Source: Pseudomonadota bacterium
Lineage (GTDB): Bacteria > Myxococcota_A > UBA796 > SXON01
Direction: 5' to 3'
DNA: 64,000 nucleotides
Assembly (NCBI GenBank): GCA_030685065.1
Contig: JAUXQH010000118.1
Location: 1-64,000 of the forward strand
A program made the translations under genes and the position numbers. The number at the start of each line of letters is the position of its first letter. Position 1 is the first letter of the stretch. Below, in pieces: positions 29,639 to 38,400 of this stretch. A model generated the notes under the pieces. The model did not search any database. It worked only from the letters and a program-made list of their open reading frames with translations, and was not told where the DNA came from.

Positions 29639-30082
29639 ATGGCCACGGACCCCACCCTCCGCCTCCGACGCCGCATGCCGGGCGACCGTCTGGCTCCGGA
29701 GGAGCATGGGCTCGCGCGGCTCCTGGCGCGCGATCAGCCGGCCGAGCGCCCCGACCCGGTGCCCCCGCGCGACAAGCAGGGCTCGCGCTCCCTCGTGCAG
29801 CGGGACACGACGCATGTGGCCGTGTGCCGACCGAACGCGCCCCTGTTGATCCGTATCGTGCGATACCCATTTGCGCTGACGACGGCCCGCGGAGCGCGCC
29901 AGAAGTACCGGGATGAGGTGGAGAGTTTCATTCGCGTCGACTGGTCGGCTCAGGTGGCTGCCGCGCTTGCTGATCGCGAGAGACTGAGGTTTACTTCCGC
30001 GGGGCGCGGGCGGCCGATGCCGTTCACCGTACGCCCCAGCCTCTGGTCCATCCTTCCGCCAGTACCCGGAGATGAGCGTTGA
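29639..30082 (+). CDS. First gene of the structural operon, unknown basic protein
   Basis: 147 residues, Arg-rich in its first half, with a central beta-rich strand pair (LLIRIVRYPFALTTARGARQ) and a C-terminal MPFTVRPSLWSILPPVPG. No family recognised, no signal and no membrane segment. The stop codon overlaps the TTG start of the DUF4255 gene, so it is translationally coupled to CIS structural genes. A TAGAAT hexamer lies nine bases before the ATG with no ribosome site, suggesting a leaderless start of the operon. A capping, scaffolding or regulatory role is possible but unsupported. Confidence 0.65.
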   Translation: MATDPTLRLRRRMPGDRLAPEEHGLARLLARDQPAERPDPVPPRDKQGSRSLVQRDTTHVAVCRPNAPLLIRIVRYPFALTTARGARQKYRDEVESFIRVDWSAQVAAALADRERLRFTSAGRGRPMPFTVRPSLWSILPPVPGDER

Positions 30083-30963
30083 ACCCCGCTGAAGAAGCCG
30101 AGCAGCTCCGCGCGACGGGCGGTCCCGCCTCGGGCCGGAGCATCATCGGCGAGACGACCGAGGCCATCCACAAGTTCCTGCTCGATGGCTACAAGCTCAC
30201 CGACATGCCGCCGCGCATCGAGGAGGAGCTGAAGTTCATCCCGAAGGATCGCGAGGAGATCCTGTACATCTACATGTACCGGGTCGCTCAGAACCCCAAC
30301 CTGATGAACCAGAAGCGCCTGCGCCAGGCGCCGGTCTTCGTGAAGGACGATCCGGAAAAGGGCGGCGAGGTCTACTTCCACCGCCCGCCCGTCCTGCTCG
30401 ACCTCTTCTACCTGATCTCGGTTCACAGCAAGTTCCGCTCCGATGCCGAGCGGCTCCTGGGCTGGGTGCTCCTCCGCCTCAACGAGGCCACGCACCTCAT
30501 CTACCGGCCGCGCCGCTTCATGCTCCCGGACGGGCGTGAGGTCGACAGCCTCGGCCGCACCTACGACGCAAAGAACTTCGAGGGCCAGAACGTCAACGCC
30601 GAGGGAGAGCCCGAAGAGGACGACGGGCTGTTCATCGAAAAGGTGTCGCTCGCCCTCGTCGATGATCTCACCGTTGGCGACGCCATCAACCTCTTGACGC
30701 TGCACGAAGCTCCATACCGCCCCTTCTTGACCTACCGGGCTCGCGTGGCGCTAGATGGACCGCTCTACAAGTCTTCCGGCGGTGCGACCATCCGGTTGCC
30801 CCGTCTGGAGAGGGTCTCTCCTCCGACGGACGGCCAAGGGGACTCCCCCAATGGCCGCAAACGCTCGGGGAAGGGCCCCCCCCCCTCGCTCAAGATGCCC
30901 CCTGGGCCGAAACCGTACATGCTCCGCAGGAATGCGGATGCTGACAATGAATCGGAGGATTGA
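30079..30963 (+). CDS. DUF4255 (Afp16/Pvc16-like) tail cap/terminator protein
   Basis: 294 residues. The central region carries the family pattern: LYIYMYRVAQNPNLMNQ, then PPVLLDLFYLISVHSKFRSD and AERLLGWVLLRLNEA, as in Afp16/Pvc16, which caps the distal tube end and sets particle length. The N-terminal helix (TEAIHKFLLDGY) matches too. The C-terminal 60 residues are an added Arg/Pro/Gly-rich tail without family similarity. The only fitting start is TTG, overlapping the previous stop (TTGA). The sheath gene follows nine bases later. Confidence 0.85.
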   Translation: MNPAEEAEQLRATGGPASGRSIIGETTEAIHKFLLDGYKLTDMPPRIEEELKFIPKDREEILYIYMYRVAQNPNLMNQKRLRQAPVFVKDDPEKGGEVYFHRPPVLLDLFYLISVHSKFRSDAERLLGWVLLRLNEATHLIYRPRRFMLPDGREVDSLGRTYDAKNFEGQNVNAEGEPEEDDGLFIEKVSLALVDDLTVGDAINLLTLHEAPYRPFLTYRARVALDGPLYKSSGGATIRLPRLERVSPPTDGQGDSPNGRKRSGKGPPPSLKMPPGPKPYMLRRNADADNESED

Positions 30964-30971
30964 AGAACACA

Positions 30972-32771
30972 ATGGAATACCATACCCCAGGCGTTTACAT
31001 CCGCGAAGTCGATAGCGGACCGAAGCCGATCTCCTCGGTTTCGACCAGCACCCCCGGCTTCCTCGGGCTCTTCGAGTTCCATCCCCCTCACGACGCGATC
31101 GCGATCACCGGGAGCAACGGCAAGCGCCAGCTCCGCGGCAAGGTCGTCCCGCAGCTCGTCGACGAGAAGGGCAACATCAAGGGCGACACGAACGAGGCCA
31201 ACACGGCCCTCGCGCAGGCGTTCAAGCTCGGCCGTCGGGACGTGCGGGACGTCAAGAAGTACTTCGAGCTCCACGGCGCCGGGAAGAACGGGCCGACCGC
31301 GCCGAAGTTCGAGGCCGGCACCAAGGGCAAGATCAAGATCACGTGGGCCGAGAAGACGCTCGAAGTCCCCGAAGTCAACATGTCGATTGAGGCCAAGATC
31401 GTCAGCGACAGCGACGAGTCGGTCGAGAAGCTCATCAACTCCCTCCACGAGACCTTCCCGCTCGAGAAGGTCACCGCGAAGACCGCGGCCGACGTGCTCT
31501 CGGTCTACGGGTACGACGTCAAGGGCACCGAAGGCACCGCGCTCCGCTCGGAGTACTCGGTCCCCCCGGTCGGCATCACGAACAAGGCCGAGTTCTTCCG
31601 CTGGCTCCAGAGCTACTTCGCGCAGTACCTCATCGAGACCCGCCCCATCGAGGACCTCGTCGGGCGCACCTTCACCGACCTCGACGAGGCGGCGGACGCC
31701 GTGTACGAAGCCATCGCGAACGACGACGCGCTGAAGAAGGAGTTCCGCGACTTCCTCTCCCAGCCCTCCGTCTTCAACTTCGTGGCGGGCGTCAACGGCT
31801 TCTACGACAACGGCGGCGGCAAGTGCTACGTCTACCTCATGGGCGCGCCGGACACGGCGACCTCGATCCGTGAGAACCAGGCGGACAAGATCGGCCTCTA
31901 CGCGTTCGACGACGTCGACGACATGGCCCTCATGGTCGCCCCGGGCTGCCTCCCCCACCAGCAGAAGGAGATGCTCGAGCTCTGCGAGATCCGCAAGGAC
32001 CGCTTCGCGCTGCTCGATGGTCCGATCGTGTCCGACGGCGCCATGGACATCCCGGCCTCGAACAAGGGCTACGGCGCGATCTACGTGCCCTGGCTCAAGA
32101 TCACGAAGCCGAGCTGGTTCACCGGCAACCAGGACCACATCAAGGTCACCGGCCCCAACCGCCGCAAGCTCATCAAGACCGAGAAGAACGAGCTGTTCGT
32201 GCCCCCCTCCGGGCACATGGCCGGCGTGTTCGCTCGCGTCGACTCCGAGCGCGGCGTCCACAAGGCCCCTGCGAACGAGATCACGATGGGCATCGTCGGC
32301 CTGTCGCAGAACATCAACCGCCTCGAGCAGGGGCAGTACAACGATCGCGGCATCAACGTGATCCGCATCTTCAAGGACCGCGGCATCCGCGTCTGGGGCG
32401 CTCGTACCCTCGGCACGATGTCGGACGCGTCCTGGAAGTACATCAACGTGCGCCGCCTCTTCATCATGATCGAGCAGTCGATCATGATCGGCAGCCAGTG
32501 GGCCGTGTTCGAGCCGAACGACCACACCCTCTGGAAGAAGCTGACCCGCGACGTCCGCGCCTACCTCATGCGCGTCTGGCGCTCCGGCGCGCTCTTCGGC
32601 CAGACCCCCGAAGAGGCGTTCTACGTCAAGTGTGACGACGAGACCAACCCCCGCTACCTCATCGACGCGGGCCAGGTCAACGTGCAGATCGGCATCTGCC
32701 CGGTGAAGCCGGCGGAGTTCGTCATCTTCAGCATCGGCCAGTGGGACGGCGGCGCGCTCATCGAAGAGTAG
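30972..32771 (+). CDS. Main contractile tail sheath protein
   Basis: About 599 residues. The start MEYHTPGVYIREVDSG with SVSTSTPGFLG is the classic opening of phage and CIS sheath proteins; the C-terminal third (WGARTLGTMSDASWKYINVRR, RLFIMIEQSI, PNDHTLWKKLTRDVRAYL, then GQVNVQIGICPVKPAEFVIF) is the conserved sheath core. A variable domain of about 200 residues lies between and would face outward. ATG at 30972 is preferred over the TTG at 30960 because it gives the family N-terminus. A strong terminator follows directly, so this gene, expected to be needed in many copies, can be expressed above the downstream genes. Confidence 0.95.
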   Translation: MEYHTPGVYIREVDSGPKPISSVSTSTPGFLGLFEFHPPHDAIAITGSNGKRQLRGKVVPQLVDEKGNIKGDTNEANTALAQAFKLGRRDVRDVKKYFELHGAGKNGPTAPKFEAGTKGKIKITWAEKTLEVPEVNMSIEAKIVSDSDESVEKLINSLHETFPLEKVTAKTAADVLSVYGYDVKGTEGTALRSEYSVPPVGITNKAEFFRWLQSYFAQYLIETRPIEDLVGRTFTDLDEAADAVYEAIANDDALKKEFRDFLSQPSVFNFVAGVNGFYDNGGGKCYVYLMGAPDTATSIRENQADKIGLYAFDDVDDMALMVAPGCLPHQQKEMLELCEIRKDRFALLDGPIVSDGAMDIPASNKGYGAIYVPWLKITKPSWFTGNQDHIKVTGPNRRKLIKTEKNELFVPPSGHMAGVFARVDSERGVHKAPANEITMGIVGLSQNINRLEQGQYNDRGINVIRIFKDRGIRVWGARTLGTMSDASWKYINVRRLFIMIEQSIMIGSQWAVFEPNDHTLWKKLTRDVRAYLMRVWRSGALFGQTPEEAFYVKCDDETNPRYLIDAGQVNVQIGICPVKPAEFVIFSIGQWDGGALIEE

Positions 32772-32786
32772 CACCCGTCCAAGCAC

Positions 32787-32826
32787 GGCCGGGACGTGGG
32801 GGAAACTCCGCGTCCCGGCCCTTTTT
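32787..32826 (+). terminator. Strong rho-independent terminator inside the structural operon
   Basis: Left arm ggccgggacgtgg (32787-32799) pairs with right arm ccgcgtcccggcc (32808-32820), a 13-base-pair stem with one G-U pair and an eight-base loop, directly followed by ctttttag. It lies 15 bases after the sheath stop and 35 bases before the next gene. It should reduce, but perhaps not abolish, read-through to the rest of the operon. Confidence 0.9.
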
Positions 32827-32861
32827 AGTAGAAGCAGCAGCAGTACAGCAGGAGCATCGTC

Positions 32862-33227
32862 ATGGAGCTGAAGACCGAGTACGAGTTCATCCTCCCCCGG
32901 GGGTACGTCGACAAGGACGGCACGCTCCACCGCGAGGGCGTCATGCGCCTCGCGAACGCGAAGGACGAGATCGTCCCGCTGAACGACATGCGCGTGCAGC
33001 GCAATCGCGCCTACCTCATCATCGTGCTCTTGAGCCGGGTCATCCCGCGTCTCGGCAACCTCGGCGAGGTCAACACCGGCGTCATCGAGAACCTGTTCGC
33101 AGGTGACCTCCGCTTCCTCGAAGAGATGTACAACCGCATCAACGAGGATGAAGCCACCATCCAGGTCACGTGTCCCGAGTGCGGGACCAAGTTCGAGAAG
33201 GAGTTCGGCCGCCTGGGGGAATCGTGA
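32862..33227 (+). CDS. Small CIS-operon protein with a C-terminal CPEC knuckle (tail assembly chaperone-like)
   Basis: 121 residues. The N-terminal half (YEFILPRGYVDKDGTLHREG, then MRLANAKDEIVPLND) and helix YLIIVLLSRVIPRLG fit the phage tail assembly chaperone type found in comparable positions in CIS operons, between sheath and tube. Unusually, the C-terminus adds VTCPECGTKFEKEF with only two cysteines (104 and 107), half of a zinc site, which could be completed by dimerisation. A CAGGAG ribosome motif precedes ATG. The stop overlaps the GTG of the next gene. Function by position and resemblance. Confidence 0.7.
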   Translation: MELKTEYEFILPRGYVDKDGTLHREGVMRLANAKDEIVPLNDMRVQRNRAYLIIVLLSRVIPRLGNLGEVNTGVIENLFAGDLRFLEEMYNRINEDEATIQVTCPECGTKFEKEFGRLGES

Positions 33228-33382
33228 GCTACCCCTTGGAGAACATCTTCAAGGAGGTAGCGTTCATCGCGTATCACTTCCATTGGGACCGTGAAACCTG
33301 CTTCGTGATGCCGCACAAGGAGCGGCATGCGTGGGTCAAGGAGATCTCGGCCATCAACGAAAAGATCAACGCGCCCAGGTAG
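33224..33382 (+). CDS. 52-residue DUF6760-like CIS protein
   Basis: 52 residues (SYPLENIFKEVAFIAYHFHW, then MPHKERHAWVKEISAINEKI). Such a tiny protein with the IAYHFHW and MPHKERHxWVxEI pattern follows the chaperone-like gene in many CIS and phage operons and is probably its partner or the product of a frameshift-related ancestor. GTG at 33224 overlaps the preceding TGA, indicating coupling. Role unknown, though its conservation in tails suggests tube or sheath assembly. Confidence 0.75.
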   Translation: MSYPLENIFKEVAFIAYHFHWDRETCFVMPHKERHAWVKEISAINEKINAPR

Positions 33383-33460
33383 GGCTACGCCAGGTCGGTC
33401 CCCGCTCGCGCGCTTCGCCGAGCGAGGTAACGGGGGCCGACCATTCTCCAGCGAGCGCCC

Positions 33461-34648
33461 ATGCGTCCAGGCATCAGCATCCAGCACGGGACCCTCGCGA
33501 ACCGCTCGCGGAGCCTCGTCCGTTGTGACATCGGCGGGATCATCGGCTTCCTCACGAGGGAGCGGTGGCCCGAGGAGGCGTCGGCGGGGGACTTCATCGA
33601 GATCGTCCTCCGGCGGTGGTCCGAGCTGGATGATCATCCGCAGCGGCTGTTGTTCGACCCCCCCTCGCGGCGGGCCGTCCGCTCCTTCTTCGAGAACGAG
33701 GGGGACACCCTCCACCTCTTTGCCGTGTGCATCGAGTCCGAGGACGAGCTGAAGCACCGCACGGGGGACGACGGCCCGCTCGCGCCGTTGTTGCACCGAC
33801 TGCGAGCGGAGGACGACATCGCGCTGCTCGCGGTGCCGTCCGCGGCGTACATGCGCTGCGAGGTGCTGCGCAACGGCAAGGTGCGTTGCGACGCCGACGC
33901 CCTGTACGACGAGCTGCTGGCGCACTGCCGGCAGATGACGAACCGCTTCCTGATCATCGACGCGCCCCGTGGGCTCCACGGGGACGTGCTCCTGCGCTGG
34001 TTCGACTCCTTCCGCGCGAGGGAGCCCGAAAACCGCAGCTACGGCGCCGTGTATTACCCCTGGCTCAAGCGGGGCGACGAGACGTTTCCGCCCTCCGGCT
34101 CCATCATGGGGGTGTTCGCCCGCACCGAGCTCGCGCGGGCCCCCTTCGGGGTGGCCTGGCCGCCCGCGAACGTGCCCGTGCTCGGCGTGACCCACACCGA
34201 GGTCGACATGGACTGGGGCGAGGCCGGCCAGATCAGCGACGCTGGGGTGAACCCCATCGTGGTCCAGCCCGGGCGTGGCGTGGTGGTCTGGGGGGCGCGC
34301 ACCATGTCCGCGGACCCCGCCTGGACCTTCATCAACAGCCGCCGCATCGTCAGCATGATCTCCGAGCAGCTCCGCCGAGACAACGAGTGGGCGGTCTTCG
34401 AGGTGAACGACACGTCGTTGTGGAAGGTCATCGAGCGCGACGTGATGGTCCGGCTCGAACAATTCTGGGAAGCGGGATTGATCTCCGGGACTCGATCTCG
34501 AGCAGAATATTCGGTAGAATGCAACGAGGGCACGAACCCGCTCGAAGCCCGGGATAGCGGGATGTTGAACGTGCAGGTTGCTTTGCGACCGGTAGGAACG
34601 ATGGAGCGAATCCTCATCGATCTTCGGTTAGGTACGGGCGGCCCCTGA
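33461..34648 (+). CDS. Second tail sheath paralogue
   Basis: 395 residues, shorter than the main sheath. The N-terminal segment keeps the sheath logic (LVRCDIGGIIGFL) but lacks the canonical PGVYIREV opening; the C-terminal core is intact (WGARTMSADPAWTFINSRR, SEQLRRDNEWAVFEVNDTSLW, MLNVQVALRPVGTMERILID). Phage-like injection systems often carry extra sheath isoforms that form the baseplate-proximal or distal ring (as with Afp3 and Afp4). Absence of the variable outer domain fits a ring-specific role. The tube gene follows 16 bases later. Confidence 0.9.
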   Translation: MRPGISIQHGTLANRSRSLVRCDIGGIIGFLTRERWPEEASAGDFIEIVLRRWSELDDHPQRLLFDPPSRRAVRSFFENEGDTLHLFAVCIESEDELKHRTGDDGPLAPLLHRLRAEDDIALLAVPSAAYMRCEVLRNGKVRCDADALYDELLAHCRQMTNRFLIIDAPRGLHGDVLLRWFDSFRAREPENRSYGAVYYPWLKRGDETFPPSGSIMGVFARTELARAPFGVAWPPANVPVLGVTHTEVDMDWGEAGQISDAGVNPIVVQPGRGVVVWGARTMSADPAWTFINSRRIVSMISEQLRRDNEWAVFEVNDTSLWKVIERDVMVRLEQFWEAGLISGTRSRAEYSVECNEGTNPLEARDSGMLNVQVALRPVGTMERILIDLRLGTGGP

Positions 34649-34664
34649 GCTTCGGAGGTGTTGA

Positions 34665-35408
34665 ATGGCTGACTGGGTAGGACGCGGCGGCGGGCGCAAG
34701 GCCGGACAGCCGTCGAACGGGTTCAGTGGCGGCGCCGGTATGGGTGGCGGTCGTTCGAGCGACCAGCCCTCCTTGCAGGCCAACTCCAACGTAGAGCTCG
34801 CCGAGCGGAGCTACAGCCTGAAGGGCTCGACCTCCATCGGCCTCTCGGCTCGCTCGTACTCCATCAAGGCGGCGGTCGACTACGGCGGCTCCTCCACGAA
34901 GTACAGCCTCAAGCAGAGCAAGTCCACCGCTCCGCAGCGGGCCGGCTCGAGCAACAAGTCGGCCAGCGGCGAGATGAGCCCCCGGGTGGCCGACCCCGAG
35001 GGCAACTTCATCTTCACGCTCGAGATCGACGGGATCGAGGTCGCGCAATTCAAGGAATGCAGCGGTCTCAAGTCCAGCACGCAGGTCTTCGAGATCGAAG
35101 AGGGTGGGATGAACCACCGCGTGCACAAGCTCCCGGCGCAGTCCCGCTGGGACAACATCACGCTCCGCTACGGCGTCACGTCCGACACCACGCTGCTCAA
35201 GTGGCGCAGCGAGGTCATCCAGGACGAGTTCAGCCTTCGTCGTAACGGCAGCGTGGTGATGAAGACCCTCCAGCTCGAGGAGGTGCGTCGCTACAACTTC
35301 GTGCAGGCCTGGCCGGTCGCGTGGGAGGGCCCCTCGTTCGACGCCAACGCCGCCGATCTCGCGGTCGAGATGGTCGAGATTGCGCACCACGGTATCTCCA
35401 TCACCTAG
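34665..35408 (+). CDS. Tail tube protein with repetitive N-terminal extension
   Basis: 247 residues. Residues 110-247 are a standard gp19-type tube subunit: NFIFTLEIDGIEVAQFKECS, IEEGGMNHRVHKLP, WDNITLRYGVTSD and the final AHHGISIT. Ahead of it is an unusual 105-residue extension: a Gly-rich start, then three 15-residue repeats (residues 48-62, 63-77, 78-92) that share a YSLK/YSIK core with conserved 15-residue spacing, and a Ser/Asn linker. Typical tubes begin close to the NFxVEIDG strand. Only one tube gene is present. The extension could plug or line the lumen, contact the sheath, or bind cargo; this is not determinable here. Confidence 0.9.
   Translation: MADWVGRGGGRKAGQPSNGFSGGAGMGGGRSSDQPSLQANSNVELAERSYSLKGSTSIGLSARSYSIKAAVDYGGSSTKYSLKQSKSTAPQRAGSSNKSASGEMSPRVADPEGNFIFTLEIDGIEVAQFKECSGLKSSTQVFEIEEGGMNHRVHKLPAQSRWDNITLRYGVTSDTTLLKWRSEVIQDEFSLRRNGSVVMKTLQLEEVRRYNFVQAWPVAWEGPSFDANAADLAVEMVEIAHHGISIT
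34806..34940 (+). repeat. Three 45-base in-frame repeats in the tube gene
   Basis: The DNA encodes three tandem 15-residue units whose cores read SYSLK, SYSIK and KYSLK at residues 49-53, 64-68 and 79-83. The periodicity is exact, although the surrounding residues have diverged. Confidence 0.8.
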
Positions 35409-35435
35409 GCAGAGAGCGCGCGAGGAGTCCCCGAA

Positions 35436-38400
35436 ATGCCAGCGAACGACGGCGAGAACCGCAAGATCCCCGGTGACCGGCTGGTAAGCCGGATTTTCAC
35501 GCGAGTACGCCGCCGTCCCCGCATCGGGTTCTCGCCGGACTTCTACGCGCGCTTCGGCATGGCCGATCCCTGGGTCGCGCCCGAGTTCGGCAACGAGGAG
35601 CCCACCACGCAAGACGGCATGGTGTTCCTCTCCGCGCAGCCCTACTACTCGATGATGCGCCGCTTGGCGGCGGCTCGTCGTCGCCGCGAGCGTCGCGAGA
35701 CCGCCTTCCAGGCGCGCCACCCGGGCGGCGCGGCGATCCGCGCGGTCGCTCGCCACTGGCCGGGGGAGACCGCGGCTTCGCTGGCCGTTTCCCGCCTTGC
35801 CCGCCTGGCGCTCGAGGAGATGACGCTCCCGCCGCCGATCGCTGCTGTGGCGGCGGCGCCGACCGTGAACCCGAGCGCCTTCGGCGCCGCAGCGCCGTCG
35901 AACGCGCCGGTTCGTCGTGCGGGTTCGGATCGTACGTCGCGCGGCGCGAAGGCGTGGTGGTCCACGCCGTTTGTTCCCGCGCGGGTATTCGGCGGTTCGG
36001 CGTCAGCCGAGGACCAGCTCGCATCCGACCGCGCGGGCGCGGCGGGCACGCCCAAGGGTTCGCAGCAGGTCGCACCGGCACGTCCGGCCGCCCGGCGCGT
36101 GTCCCCGGCGGACCATGCGGGTGCCCGTCTCGCGGACGCCGCTGCGCGCGGCGGCGTCGCCGCGCGGGCCATCGCCGAGGCGGTGCCGGGCTCGCTCGCC
36201 GGCCGGCAGCTGGCGCGTGTCGTCGAGGCGATCGAGGCCTTGCCGCTCGACGAGCAGCAGGTGCAGATCCGTCGGGTCGTGCGGCGCCTCGGTGCCTCGG
36301 CGCCCATGGTCCGGACGGTCTTCGAGGAGGGCGAGGCCTCCCTCGCGGCTGGCGCCCCCGCCCAGCGTCCTTCACAGATCGCGGCTCGCCGCGCCGATCC
36401 GGCCTCCGCGGCTGGGTCCAAGGCGGGCCTGCGCACGGTCCTCTCCCGCTCGCCGGCCATGGCGCTCGCCTCGGCTCCCGAGGTGGATCGCGCCGCCAGC
36501 GGCACGCTGGCCACGGCCGAGCGTTCCGTCGCGGCATCCGGAACGTCCGCCTCCCTCGCGCGGCTCCCGCGCCGCGCGGCGGCTACCCAGCGTGCACTGG
36601 CGCGTGGTGCGGGCCTACCGGCGGCCGGGCTCTCGTCGGTGCCCGCGCCCGTGGCCTACGCCCGCGCGGCGACCACCGCGTCGCTGAGCGCATCGCCGGT
36701 TCAGCGCCCCGCCGCTTCTTCCCCGGCGGGCCCTGGTCCTCGTGCGCGCCTCCTTCCGGAGGACGCCGCTCCGCGCGGGAACGTGGTGGCCGCAGCCCGC
36801 CGTGATGGTGCCGCCGCCGGGCCTCGAACCGCCGTCGTGCGCCCGGGCCTGGATTCCACGCTCCTGATCGGGTCTGATCCGACCGCGCCCTCTCCGACCG
36901 CGTCCTCGGCGCCCGCCGCCAGCGTGCGGATGCCGGCGTCCGCGCGCGCAGTCTCCCGGTATCGGGAGTCCGCCCTCCCCGCCCCCCTGCCGGGCGCAGC
37001 TTCCGAGGCCGCGAACGCGGCGGTGCGCACCACCCAGGGAACATGGGTCGCGGCGAGGAGCGTGCTCCCATCCGAGCGCGATCCGGCGATCCGGGCGCAC
37101 GTTCGTGTCGCGCCCGCGTCCGCCCATGCGGCGTCCCGCATCGATGCCGGCCAGGTCGAGGGGGCCTCGGTGCTCCCTCGCGCCATCGCGGCGCCCGATC
37201 GCGTGCTCGCCGCGTTGCCGGCGGCGTCTTCCGTGGCCGCGTCTTCGGTGGCAGCGGCGCTCTCCGCTTCGCCCGTGGCGCGCGAGGCCCGTCCCGCGTC
37301 GTCCTCCTCCCGGTCCGTGCCCCCTACCGGCTCCATGCCGGTACGCACCGCGAAGGGCGCCTGGGTTGCGGCCCGCTCACCCGAGGGTCGCGTCGCGCTC
37401 TCGGAGTCCGGCACCCAGGAGGAGCGAGTCTCCACCCCCGCGCCGCGCGGCCTCGGTGGCGCTGCTGGCCGTCTCGGAGCGCGTCGCCTCGGGGAGTCTC
37501 CCGCGCCCGTCGCGTCCGCACGCGCGCTCACATCCTCGGCGTTCCGCACGGCCGAACCCGCCCCGGCGGTGTCCGGTGGCGGGGCGCCCGCGGGCGCGGA
37601 GGTACGGCGCGCGGCTCCCGCCGCGTCGTGGGCTCGCCCCCAGGAGGCTCGTCCGTCGGGTGTCGTGCACGCGGCGGGTCGCGCTGCCGCACCGCCGGTC
37701 CAGGGCCCCGGACGCGCGGAGCCCGTGGGGAGCCGTGCGCCGGTCACCCCGTCTTCCGCATCCTCGAAGGGCGCCTCTTCGGCGCCGGCCTCCGCGAGTC
37801 GCGCCTCGTCGGTCCGGGCCCCCTCGTTCCTCGCGTTCTCGGGCCCGGCTTCCTCGGCCGGAAGCGCTCGCGGTGCCGGGGATGACCCCACCGGCGCCTC
37901 TCGATATCCCGCTGGCGCTTCCCTCCTGCGCGCGCCCCCGATGGCGCACGCCTCGGCACGTACGGACCTTCCGGTCGACGGGCCCACGCTCCAGCCGAAG
38001 GTCAGCCCGGCCGCCCGCTCTCAGCGTGAGGTCGCTCCGGCGCGCGCGAGAAATCCGCGGGCCGCGAGCGTGGCCGCGGCAGCCCGCATCGACGGATTGC
38101 CGACAACGGCGATCACCGCGAGCCGATCGGCCGCCACCTCCGCCGCTTCCTCGGCCGTAGCGCAGGGGCCGAGCCCCTCGCGCTTCGCGCGGAGCGGTCC
38201 GCTGTCGTTCGCACTTCCCCCCCTCTCCGCGGTCAACGCCAGTGTGACAGCGGCTGCTCCGGCCCGCGGGCCCGCGGCCACCGGCGCCGCGGATCGAAGC
38301 GCCTCGCGGGCGCGGGTGCGCCCGACGCGCGTGTTCACCACTCACGACGCGGCTTACTCCCCGAGCAGCGCGGTCACGACTCCGAGCGGTGTCTGGATCA

